Assembly (NCBI GenBank): GCA_003541445.1
Contig: DPMO01000137.1
Span: forward strand, 1-7,700
Source of the DNA: Clostridiales bacterium
GTDB taxonomy: Bacteria > Bacillota > Sulfobacillia > UBA995 > UBA9673
DNA: 7,700 nt
Direction: 5' to 3'
In this document: positions 1 to 5,372 of the stretch, piece after piece
Position numbering within the stretch: position 1 is the stretch's first letter
How the letters are laid out: every line of letters starts with the position of its first letter
Notes under the pieces: generated by a model
What the model was told of the DNA's origin: nothing
The model's input: only the letters and a program-made list of their open reading frames with translations
Databases searched by the model: none
Position numbers and translations under genes: made by a program

Positions 1-684
1 CCCATCACCCCCTTCCTCGACAGGGTGAGACAGCTCTACGAGGAGAAGGGGGTCTCCACGGTCCTGGTCGTCGGCGGCTCGGGAGACTACTTCGATGTCG
101 CCGACACCGTGGTCATGATGGACAACTACCTCCCGCGAGACGTCACGCGGCGGGCGAAGGAGATCGCCGGGAGGTTCGGTCGCGAGCGCCGGACGGAGGC
201 CGCCGGCCCTTTCGGAGAGGTGACCCCGCGCTGCCCCGTCGGCTCGAGCCTGGACCCCAGGCGGGGCCGCGGGGACAAGGTGAAGATAGCCGTCCGGGAC
301 CTCGACACCATAACCTTCGGCCGTGAGGAGATCGACCTCTCGGCGGTCGAACAGCTCGTCGACCCGAGCCAGACCCGGGCCGTCGCGGACGCGCTCCACT
401 ACGCCGCCCGGCGCTACTTCGACGGCCGGACGACCCTGCGCGAGGCCCTGGAGCGGGTGATGGCCGACATCCGGAGCCGGGGGCTCGGCGTCATCTCCCC
501 CTTCGCCGGCCGGGACGGCGAGGGCCACCCGGGTGACTACGCCCTGCCCAGGGTCTTCGAGCTCGGCGCGGCGGTCAACCGCCTGCGGACTCTCCGGGTC
601 GTGCAGCGTCCGGGACCCGAGCCTACCGCCGGCCCTCTCCGGACTCCAGGGCGGCCCTCACGGCCTCGCGGCAGTGGAGGATGA
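1..684 (+). CDS. Predicted ATPase of the ABC class (COG3044), C-terminal part
   Basis: The frame is already open at base 1, so only the last 227 residues are seen; the P-loop part lies outside the window. Fragment residues 25-35 (GGSGDYFDVAD) and 39-43 (MMDNY) match the conserved end of the ATPase core in COG3044. Residues about 93-197 match its C-terminal domain, related to trypanosome MRB1590: a GREEIDLS...VDPSQTRA block (107-127), then SPFAGRD, HPGDYALPRVFEL and an NRLRTLRV ending. These proteins are soluble, widespread in Clostridia and of unknown function; nucleotide binding is inferred from the family. Conserved sequence stops near residue 202. The last 25 or so residues are Pro/Arg/Gly-rich and are read through the antisense of the racemase 3' end, a 62-base convergent overlap. 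No alternative frame gives an earlier stop there, so the tail may be real but unconserved. Confidence 0.85.
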   Translation, partial: PITPFLDRVRQLYEEKGVSTVLVVGGSGDYFDVADTVVMMDNYLPRDVTRRAKEIAGRFGRERRTEAAGPFGEVTPRCPVGSSLDPRRGRGDKVKIAVRDLDTITFGREEIDLSAVEQLVDPSQTRAVADALHYAARRYFDGRTTLREALERVMADIRSRGLGVISPFAGRDGEGHPGDYALPRVFELGAAVNRLRTLRVVQRPGPEPTAGPLRTPGRPSRPRGSGG

Positions 685-1339
685 GGGGGTCGAGGAGAGG
701 CACCGGGGCTGAACCCGAGCCCTCGGAGAAGAGATGAGGCAGCTCGGTGCAGCCGAGGATGACGGCCCGGGCCCCGCGGGCGGCGAGGGTCTCGATGATG
801 CGCCGCGCCTCCGCCTTGGACGACGGCAGGACCTTCTCCTTGGACAGCTCCTCGTAGATGATGCGGTGGACCTCCGCCCGGTCATCCCGGTCCGGGACGA
901 GCACCCGGAGGCCGAACTCCTTCTCGAGCCGCTGCCGGTAGAAGGGGTGTTCCATGGTGAACCTCGTCCCCAGGAGGCCGACCGTCCCAAGGTCCTCCTC
1001 GACAGCCGCGCGCCCGACGGCATCGACGATGTGGACGAAGGAGAGGCCCGTCTCCGCCACCACGCGGTCGTAGACGAGGTGGAGCGTGTTGGCGCAGATG
1101 ACGAAGACCTGGGCCCCGGCCGCATCGAGCGCCCGGGCGCCGGCGATGATGAGGTCGCCCACTCTTTCCCAGTCCTCCGCATGCTGGGCTTCGGCCATCT
1201 CCGCGAAATCGAGGCTCCACAGGGCCAGGCGGGCCGAGTGAAGACCGCCCAGCCGCTCCGCGACGAGCCTGTTGATGTGCCGGTAGTAATCCACGGTGGA
1301 GACCCAGGTGACCCCACCTATGAGGCCGATGACCTTCAT
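623..1339 (-). CDS. Aspartate/glutamate racemase family protein
   Basis: This 238-residue protein belongs to the cofactor-independent Asp/Glu racemase superfamily (COG1794, RacX-like), which interconverts L- and D-amino acids using two cysteines as acid and base. It opens with MKVIGLIGGVTW, the family's N-terminal glycine motif. The two catalytic cysteines are visible: C82 in ICANTLH and C197 in LGCTELPHL. Length is normal for the family and no signal peptide is seen, so it should be cytoplasmic. The ATG at 1339 is chosen because GAGGTGA (1351-1345) lies eight bases upstream counted from GAGG. That site contains the TGA of the upstream exporter gene, so translation is probably coupled. Substrate (Asp, Glu or another amino acid) cannot be told from sequence. 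Pairing with an EamA exporter suggests D-amino acid production or export, which is inference. Confidence 0.9.
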   Translation of the reverse strand: MKVIGLIGGVTWVSTVDYYRHINRLVAERLGGLHSARLALWSLDFAEMAEAQHAEDWERVGDLIIAGARALDAAGAQVFVICANTLHLVYDRVVAETGLSFVHIVDAVGRAAVEEDLGTVGLLGTRFTMEHPFYRQRLEKEFGLRVLVPDRDDRAEVHRIIYEELSKEKVLPSSKAEARRIIETLAARGARAVILGCTELPHLFSEGSGSAPVPLLDPLILHCREAVRAALESGEGRR

Positions 1340-1344
1340 GACGT

Positions 1345-1351
1345 TCACCTC
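1345..1351 (-). promoter_or_regulatory. Ribosome site of the racemase, overlapping the exporter stop
   Basis: GAGGTGA on the minus strand matches the anti-Shine-Dalgarno sequence over seven bases and ends in the TGA that terminates the exporter gene. Counted from GAGG, the gap to the ATG at 1339 is eight bases. This fixes the racemase start and indicates translational coupling. Confidence 0.75.
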
Positions 1352-2331
1352 GCGTCGACGGGCGGGAGGCCCGCCCCGGTCTCGGAGGCTTGGGCGGCTC
1401 TGCCGCCCCGTCTGCGGCCTGCCGGCCGCCAGCCGAGGTCCCGGGCCTGGATGGCGACGACCCCGGCGAGGACGGCGGCCGCGCCGAGCCACTGTGCGGC
1501 TACCAGGCGCTCTCCGAGGAACAGCCAGGCCAGGACCGCGCCGGCGACCGGCTCTATCCCGGCCGCCAGGCTGGCCCGGGTGGCTTCGATATGGGTGAGG
1601 GCCATGATGAAGAGGCCGTGGGCGGCCAGGGCCGGAACGAGGGCCGCGAGGAGGATGCCGACCCACACCTCGCCGGGTACGGCTCGGACCGTATCCAGCC
1701 GCCCGAGGAGGGCCGCGCCGAGGAAAAGGGTGCCGAACCCCAATCCCCAAAGGACGACGGTCCATGAGCTGTAGCGCCTGACCGCCCTTTTCCCTAGGAT
1801 GCTCGCCGCGGCCATGCCGAGAGCGGCGGCGAAACCTGCGGCTATCCCCGCCGGGCTGTACCCGAGCGCCCCGGGGCTCCAGCCCCCGGCCACGAGGAAG
1901 CTCCCGAACAGGACGCAGACGAGGGCGAGGACCTTGTGCCGGTCGAGCCGCTCGCCCAGGAACAGCCGCCCCAGCCCGGCGACGAAAGCCGGATAGGTGT
2001 ACATGAGGATGACGGCCGTCGTACCCGTGGTGTACTTGATGGCCAGGAAGTAGAAGGCGAAGTTGGCCGCCTGGCAGAGGCCGTAGCCCAGGAAAAGGGG
2101 CAGGTCGCGCCGCTCGAACGAGAGGAGGCGGCGGTCGACGACGGCCAGGACCCCGGCGAGGATGACGAAAGCCGTGGCCAGTCTGAGGGTGACGATGGTG
2201 AGGGGGTCCACGTCGGTCGCGGCGAGGAGCCGGCCGATGACGACGAAGGAGGCCCACGAGCATCCGGCCAGCACAGCCAGCAGGTAGCCAAGGGTCCGAG
2301 GGCTCTTGTGTGCAGGCGCCTGTGTGGACAT
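1345..2331 (-). CDS. EamA/DMT-family ten-helix transporter
   Basis: This 328-residue inner-membrane protein has two EamA repeats, at about residues 14-148 and 160-296, each able to form five helices. Typical marks are GCSWAS in helix 1, the AIKYTTGTTAVILMY...P segment of repeat 1, LFLGERL at both 123-129 and 270-276, and ALTHIEATRASL...EPV in repeat 2. The family exports amino acids and other metabolites using the proton gradient. The C-terminal tail (300-328) is Arg-rich and probably cytoplasmic. The start is uncertain. ATG 2331 gives a natural ten-residue lead to helix 1, but its GGAGG is 14 bases away, across a small inverted repeat. ATG 2361 would add ten residues (MSEAEARDVE) but has only a G-run touching the start codon. 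It is the first gene of a two-gene operon with the racemase. The substrate is unknown. Confidence 0.9.
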   Translation of the reverse strand: MSTQAPAHKSPRTLGYLLAVLAGCSWASFVVIGRLLAATDVDPLTIVTLRLATAFVILAGVLAVVDRRLLSFERRDLPLFLGYGLCQAANFAFYFLAIKYTTGTTAVILMYTYPAFVAGLGRLFLGERLDRHKVLALVCVLFGSFLVAGGWSPGALGYSPAGIAAGFAAALGMAAASILGKRAVRRYSSWTVVLWGLGFGTLFLGAALLGRLDTVRAVPGEVWVGILLAALVPALAAHGLFIMALTHIEATRASLAAGIEPVAGAVLAWLFLGERLVAAQWLGAAAVLAGVVAIQARDLGWRPAGRRRGGRAAQASETGAGLPPVDAR

Positions 2332-2345
2332 CTCGACGTCTCGAG
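2332..2345 (-). repeat. Short inverted repeat between GGAGG and the exporter ATG
   Basis: CTCGA and TCGAG arms with a four-base loop fill exactly the 14 bases between a GGAGG and the ATG at 2331. If folded in the mRNA, it would bring the ribosome site close to the start codon and explain the otherwise excessive spacing. The stem is only five pairs, so this may be chance. Confidence 0.3.
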
Positions 2346-2456
2346 CCTCCGCTTCACTCATTCCCCCGCTTCGCCGGAGTCCCTTCCTGCGCGTCTTGAG
2401 GCTTCGTGCGGCTGCGGCGCGGGCAAGATACCGGTACGACCCACCCCGACGGCTCC

Positions 2457-2479
2457 GGCCCGCCTCGCGTGGGCGGGCC
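2457..2479 (+). repeat. GC-rich hairpin upstream of the TM1266-like gene
   Basis: GGCCCGCC and GGCGGGCC form a perfect eight-pair stem with a seven-base loop. It lies in the gap between the divergent exporter gene and the TM1266-like gene, about 20 bases before the latter's ribosome site. It could be an mRNA leader hairpin or a dimeric protein site. There is no T tract, so it is not a standard terminator. In DNA this GC-rich, chance remains possible. Confidence 0.4.
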
Positions 2480-2498
2480 CGACCGGGATGGACGAAAC

Positions 2499-2504
2499 GG
2501 AGGT
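2499..2504 (+). promoter_or_regulatory. Ribosome site that sets the TM1266-like start
   Basis: GGAGGT lies seven bases before a GTG at 2512. The alternative in-frame ATG at 2488 has no recognisable ribosome site, so the GTG is preferred. Confidence 0.7.
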
Positions 2505-2511
2505 CTGCCCC

Positions 2512-2775
2512 GTGGAGTGCCCCACCATCGTAGCCGTCACCCTCGATGACCGCCTGGACGGTGCACGTCCAGTGCAGGACGTGCTCACGCGGTTCGGGTC
2601 GGTCATCAGGGTCCGTCTGGGTATCCACACCCCCGACCGTCCGAACGAGCAGGGGCTCATCCTCCTGCAGTTGTGCTGTGAAGACGCGGAAACCCGCGAG
2701 CTCCTGGATTCCCTCAACGCCATAAGCGGGGTCCGCGCGCAGGCGATGAAGATCGGACCTGCGGCAAGCACCTGA
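2512..2775 (+). CDS. TM1266-like iron-only hydrogenase system regulator (putative)
   Basis: This 87-residue protein has the pattern of the TM1266 family: a beta strand leading into DDR (TIVAVTLDDR), a helix with VLTRFG, then IRVRLGI, QGLILLQL, and a final helix-strand LLDSLNAISGVRAQAMKI. The family has a small ferredoxin-like (ACT/NikR-C-type) fold and usually sits next to [FeFe]-hydrogenase maturation genes, hence its name; its ligand is not firmly known. No DNA-binding domain is visible. The GTG at 2512 is chosen because of a GGAGGT at ideal spacing, and it gives the family's usual length. An ATG at 2488 would add eight residues, including a cysteine. C3 and the adjacent pair C55-C56 are possible metal or redox residues, but I cannot say they are conserved. 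No hydrogenase or hydE/F/G gene occurs in this window, so it appears to be an orphan copy. Confidence 0.72.
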   Translation: MECPTIVAVTLDDRLDGARPVQDVLTRFGSVIRVRLGIHTPDRPNEQGLILLQLCCEDAETRELLDSLNAISGVRAQAMKIGPAAST

Positions 2776-2824
2776 CCGTCCGGCCGCGAGCCGCCCGGCA
2801 CCCAGCGTCCGACCGCGGCCCGGC

Positions 2825-2842
2825 CCTGGTTCCCCGACCAGG
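2825..2842 (+). terminator. Weak hairpin after the TM1266-like gene
   Basis: CCTGGT and ACCAGG form a six-pair stem with a six-base loop, 50 bases past the TM1266-like stop. No T run follows, so termination here is only possible. The surrounding 2776-2895 shows no credible gene. Confidence 0.25.
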
Positions 2843-2891
2843 CACAGGTGTCGGGCTACCCGTGGCCGCCGATGCGGCGCCAGGCGTTCGT

Positions 2892-2901
2892 GTGCTACAA
2901 T
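2892..2901 (+). promoter_or_regulatory. Extended -10 promoter of the MNT-HEPN operon
   Basis: TACAAT at 2896-2901 differs from TATAAT at one base. It sits in the context TGTGC-TACAAT, which supplies the TG one base upstream that defines an extended -10 element. No good -35 hexamer is seen 16-18 bases upstream, which fits an extended -10 promoter. The predicted start of transcription is near 2908, giving a leader of about 21 bases with the GGAGGT (2916-2921) in the middle. The promoter lies inside the longer GTG-initiated frame that begins at 2848, which argues against that earlier start. Confidence 0.6.
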
Positions 2902-2915
2902 CTGGCCGGACGGGC

Positions 2916-2921
2916 GGAGGT
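2916..2921 (+). promoter_or_regulatory. Ribosome site that sets the MNT antitoxin start
   Basis: GGAGGT is seven bases before the GTG at 2929. In-frame starts at 2848 (GTG) and 2872 (ATG) lie upstream of the predicted transcription start and lack such a site. Confidence 0.8.
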
Positions 2922-2928
2922 GGTCGAC

Positions 2929-3321
2929 GTGGCCGCCCTTCTCACACCGGGTGAGAGACAGCGCTACGCCCAGGGGTGGAGCAGGCGCCGGAAGGCCCGG
3001 AAGGCGGCTCTTGACCGGGCCAGGGAAGAAGCCCTGCGCAGGGTTCAGGCCGCCGTACGTATGGCCAGGGAGAAGTACGGTATCAGTCGCGCCGTACTGT
3101 TCGGTTCGCTTGCCTGCGGCACTTTTGACGAGGGCTCTGATGTGGACCTCTGCGTGGAGGGCCTTGATGACCAGGAACTGTACTACCCTCTCTACGCAGA
3201 CTTGGAGAGAGAACTCCTGCCCCTGCGGCTTCACCTCGTGCTCTGGGAAGATCTCGCCGGCGACCCGACCGGAGGAGAGGAACTGCGGCGGGAAATCGAG
3301 GCCAAGGGGGTGCCGCTGTGA
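2929..3321 (+). CDS. MNT-domain nucleotidyltransferase antitoxin (MntA-like)
   Basis: This 130-residue protein is a minimal nucleotidyltransferase of the DNA polymerase-beta fold. The defining GSX10DXD motif is intact: G59-S60, D71 and D73 in LFGSLACGTFDEGSDVD. A basic helical arm (residues 8-48, many Arg/Lys) precedes it, as is common in thermophile MNT proteins. In the characterised type VII pairs, MntA transfers AMP from ATP to a tyrosine of the HEPN toxin HepT and so silences its RNase activity. That role is inferred here from motif and neighbour. The third acidic residue expected on the next strand (pattern xDLV) appears to be His102 (RLHLV), which may weaken or alter catalysis. The gene overlaps the HEPN gene by four bases (GTGA), so the pair should be made together. 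Its G+C, about 57-62% in two hand-counted blocks, is below that of its neighbours and suggests acquisition. Confidence 0.88.
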   Translation: MAALLTPGERQRYAQGWSRRRKARKAALDRAREEALRRVQAAVRMAREKYGISRAVLFGSLACGTFDEGSDVDLCVEGLDDQELYYPLYADLERELLPLRLHLVLWEDLAGDPTGGEELRREIEAKGVPL

Positions 3322-3803
3322 CCTCTCATCAGATCGACGTGATATGGGCCCGCGCGGCCAAGCACCTGGAAGCCATCTGCAAAGTGGTTGACCAGCTGAA
3401 GGACCTCACTTCCTCCCGAGATGTCCCTGCCTCAGAACATGATATCCGGGCCGCAGCCAGCTACTTGGATGACTTCTACTCGGCCGCTGAAGCGCTCTTC
3501 AAGATAATAGCCTCGTCCCTTGACGGTTCGGTGCCCAAGGGGGAAGGCTGGCACGCCGCCCTTCTCGACCAGGTTGCCCACGAGGTAGAAGGACTACGCC
3601 CAGCCGTCATCAGTGATGAAGTCTACCGCCGGCTCAACGACTACCGCTCGTTCAGACATGTCGGGCGTCATGCCTACGGCTACGAGCTCCGGTGGGAGAA
3701 GATGAAGCGATTGGTGGACGAACTGCCCTCTGTAGCTTCGCGCTTGAAGGAAGAGCTCGACACCTTTCGCCTCAAGATCACCGAAATCGAGAGCAGCCTC
3801 TGA
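3318..3803 (+). CDS. HEPN-domain ribonuclease toxin (HepT-like)
   Basis: This 161-residue, largely helical protein is the likely toxin partner of the upstream MNT protein. It carries the HEPN RNase signature RX4HXY as R113-HVGR-H118-A-Y120, within a longer basic run (RSFRHVGRHAYGYEL). In known HepT toxins, Arg and His cut RNA in the dimer interface and the Tyr is AMPylated by MntA; that this happens here is inference. It is longer than the classical HepT of about 130-140 residues and has an acidic/amphipathic N-terminal helix pair (14-70), placing it nearer the larger HepT-like subfamilies. The GTG at 3318 overlaps the antitoxin stop and is preceded by AAGGGGG at seven bases. G+C in sampled blocks is only 53-62%, against about 72% in the adjacent peptidase gene. 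A HEPN protein acting as a non-toxic substrate-binding partner is the alternative. Confidence 0.85.
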   Translation: MTSHQIDVIWARAAKHLEAICKVVDQLKDLTSSRDVPASEHDIRAAASYLDDFYSAAEALFKIIASSLDGSVPKGEGWHAALLDQVAHEVEGLRPAVISDEVYRRLNDYRSFRHVGRHAYGYELRWEKMKRLVDELPSVASRLKEELDTFRLKITEIESSL

Positions 3804-3830
3804 GGTCGGCGCCACGTTCGGCGCCTCAGA
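3799..3830 (+). terminator. Hairpin between convergent HEPN and peptidase genes
   Basis: GGCGCC (3808-3813) and GGCGCC (3820-3825) form a six-pair stem with loop ACGTTC. It is extended by TCTGA/TCAGA (3799-3803 and 3826-3830) after a four-base bulge. It spans both stop codons of the convergent pair and could end transcription from either side. No T tract follows on either strand, so efficiency is doubtful. Confidence 0.45.
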
Positions 3831-5115
3831 CTCGCTCGACCAGCCCCGCCAGAAGGGCGGCCCGAAGAGGCAGGGTGGCCAGGTCCACGTGCTCGTGTTC
3901 GGCGTGGGCCCCGTCACCCGCCGCCCCCAGGCCGTCGAGGGTGGGAACGCCCAGGGCCGAGGTGATGTTCCCGTCGCTGGCCCCGCCGGTGCCGCTCTCC
4001 GGGAGGTCGAAGCCCAGCTCGGCGGCCACCTCCCGGGCCTTGGCGTAGAGGGCCAGGGTGCCCTCGTTCCTCTCCATGGGCAGGCGCCCGACGCCGCCCG
4101 AGACCTCGAGCCCGGCTCCGGGAAGGACAGGCCGCAGGCCTAAGATGACCTCCTGGATGCGGTCGGCCTCCTCTCGGGTCATGACCCTCACGTCGACCTC
4201 GGCCCAGGCCCTCTCGGCGACCACGTTGGGCCTGGTCCCGCCCCCGATGACCCCGACGTTGACCGTGGTCCCGGTCTCGAGGTCGGTCAGCTCATGGAGG
4301 CGCAGGACCTGGCGGGCGAGCTCCTCGACGGCGCTCACGCCCTTCTCCGGCTCGGCCCCGGCGTGGGCCGCCCGGCCCCGGACCTCGACCCGGAAGCGAC
4401 CGACGCCCTTGCGCCAGGTCTTGACCGCCCCGTCGGGAAGGGCCGGCTCGAGCACCAGCACGGCCGCACTCCGCCGGGCCTCGGCCTCGATGACCGCCTC
4501 GGACGTCCGACTGCCCACCTCCTCGTCCGTGTTCACGAGCAAGGTGACCGGCCGCGGCGGGCGCCGCCCGCAGGCGGCCAGGGCCCTGAGGGCCCACAGG
4601 GCCACGACCAGGCCGGCCTTCATGTCGTAGGCGCCGGGGCCGTAGGCCTTCCCGTCCTCCACCCGGAAGGGCCGCTCGGCCAGGGTGCCGACGGGCCAGA
4701 CGGTATCGATATGGCCGAGGAGCAGGACCTGGCGGCCGTCCGGCTCTGGGCCGGGTCCGCCGGCCGCGGACCGGGGCTCCCCGCTTCTCAGGACGCTTGG
4801 AAAGCGCACCAGAAGATGGGCGGCGGCCGTCGGGGGCTCCGGGGCCGCAGTGCCGCCTCCACCCGGCCCGGGGGCGCCCGGGGGGACCCGCTCCAGGGTC
4901 ACCCCGAGGTCGGGCCACGACCCTCCCCCGCCACCGGCGAACTTGGCCGCGAGAACCTCCACGGCGCGGTCGAGAGCGGCCAGGTCGTCACTCGGCGACT
5001 CCACCTTCACGAGGTCCTCGAGGTCTGCCAGCATGTCGGCGGCGTGGCGGGACAGGTAGTCCGGGAGCTCACGGGCGTCGGTCCCGGCCCGCCCTTCAGT
5101 CTCAGTCCTTGCCAT
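3826..5115 (-). CDS. M20 family metallopeptidase (glutamate carboxypeptidase-like)
   Basis: This 429-residue protein is a two-zinc M20A hydrolase of the carboxypeptidase G2 / ArgE / DapE superfamily. All catalytic landmarks are visible: H135 and D137 (LLLGHIDTV), bridging D164 (GAYDMKAG), general base E198 with ligand E199 (NTDEEVGS), ligand E223 (LEPA) and ligand H404 (GAHAEHEHVDL). The dimerisation domain follows, with AAHAGAEPEKG (249-259) and TRPNVV (294-299). CPG2-type enzymes release C-terminal glutamate or related acyl-amino acids; the precise substrate is unknown. No signal peptide is seen, so it is probably cytoplasmic. Residues about 60-128 contain Gly/Pro/Ala-rich low-complexity stretches (GGGGG at 61-65) that lengthen the region before the first metal ligand. 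The ATG at 5115 is the only in-frame start after a stop four codons upstream, but its ribosome site is spaced better for another ATG at 5122. Confidence 0.93.
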   Translation of the reverse strand: MARTETEGRAGTDARELPDYLSRHAADMLADLEDLVKVESPSDDLAALDRAVEVLAAKFAGGGGGSWPDLGVTLERVPPGAPGPGGGGTAAPEPPTAAAHLLVRFPSVLRSGEPRSAAGGPGPEPDGRQVLLLGHIDTVWPVGTLAERPFRVEDGKAYGPGAYDMKAGLVVALWALRALAACGRRPPRPVTLLVNTDEEVGSRTSEAVIEAEARRSAAVLVLEPALPDGAVKTWRKGVGRFRVEVRGRAAHAGAEPEKGVSAVEELARQVLRLHELTDLETGTTVNVGVIGGGTRPNVVAERAWAEVDVRVMTREEADRIQEVILGLRPVLPGAGLEVSGGVGRLPMERNEGTLALYAKAREVAAELGFDLPESGTGGASDGNITSALGVPTLDGLGAAGDGAHAEHEHVDLATLPLRAALLAGLVERV

Positions 5116-5122
5116 CGGGCAT
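5102..5122 (-). other. Six-codon micro-ORF overlapping the peptidase start
   Basis: An ATG at 5122 lies five bases after GAGAGG on the minus strand and encodes MPDGKD before a TGA at 5104-5102. The peptidase ATG (5115) lies inside it in another frame, 12 bases from the same ribosome site. It may be a leader peptide that tunes peptidase translation, or a chance ATG. It is also the last part of a longer frame that could start at GTG 5269 (55 codons), for which I see no domain or good ribosome site. Confidence 0.3.
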
Positions 5123-5306
5123 GGTCACCTCTCTCACGGTCGCGGCCCCATCGGGCCCGGGACGGTTTCTTGTCCTCCCGGTCCTTCTTCTCCTCCCCGG
5201 CCGGCCCGGCCGAGCAGGTCCTGCCTCCTCTATCCTTTCCCGGACCCGGGGGTCGTCGAGAGGGCTCACGAAGCAGGAAGCCCCAGCTCCTGGTGGAAGG
5301 GAACGT

Positions 5307-5318
5307 CGGGCCGGCCCG
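5307..5318. repeat. Perfect 12-base palindrome CGGGCCGGCCCG
   Basis: The sequence equals its own reverse complement. It lies two bases downstream of the start of transcription predicted from the minus-strand TACAAT at 5332-5327, a position suited to an operator. In DNA of this composition, chance palindromes of G and C are common. Confidence 0.35.
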
Positions 5319-5326
5319 CCGGGTCG

Positions 5327-5332
5327 ATTGTA
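5327..5332 (-). promoter_or_regulatory. Possible -10 element for the peptidase gene
   Basis: TACAAT on the minus strand (ATTGTA on the plus) is the same hexamer used by the toxin-antitoxin promoter. There is no TG extension and no good -35, and it would give a leader of about 200 bases before the peptidase ATG. It is kept as a weak candidate because AT-rich hexamers are rare here. Confidence 0.3.
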
Positions 5333-5365
5333 GCCGTGCGAACCAGGCCGGGCCGTGGAGGTCCT

Positions 5366-5372
5366 GGGGAGG
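5366..5372 (+). promoter_or_regulatory. Ribosome site that sets the zinc-ribbon gene start
   Basis: GGGGAGG lies eight bases before the GTG at 5381. An earlier in-frame GTG at 5336 has no ribosome site and would add 15 Arg/Gly/Pro-rich residues. Confidence 0.7.

Noticed and set aside
734..1774. Long plus-strand frame opposite the racemase and exporter
   Set aside because: It is the antisense of two well-identified genes, with Arg/Pro/Asp-rich sequence and no domain.
2396..2430. Plus-strand promoter TTGAGG ... AAGATA upstream of the TM1266-like gene
   Set aside because: The spacer is 23 bases, far from the usual 16-18, and the -10 match is poor.
2488..2511. ATG 2488 as the start of the TM1266-like protein, which would add an N-terminal CX3C motif
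   Set aside because: There is no ribosome site before it; GTG 2512 has GGAGGT at ideal spacing and gives the usual family length. The CX3C motif is therefore probably not translated.
2848..2928. N-terminal extension of the MNT protein from GTG 2848 or ATG 2872
   Set aside because: These starts lie upstream of the predicted transcription start and lack ribosome sites, while GTG 2929 has GGAGGT at seven bases.
5102..5269. Small minus-strand gene of 55 codons starting at GTG 5269 just before the peptidase
   Set aside because: The protein is mostly Arg/Gly/Pro, has no recognisable domain and no good ribosome site; it probably reflects long open frames in GC-rich DNA.
5122..5333. Plus-strand frame starting MVTSLTVAAP with a hydrophobic stretch, resembling a secreted peptide
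   Set aside because: It overlaps the peptidase leader, has no ribosome site, and degenerates into low-complexity Arg/Gly/Pro sequence.
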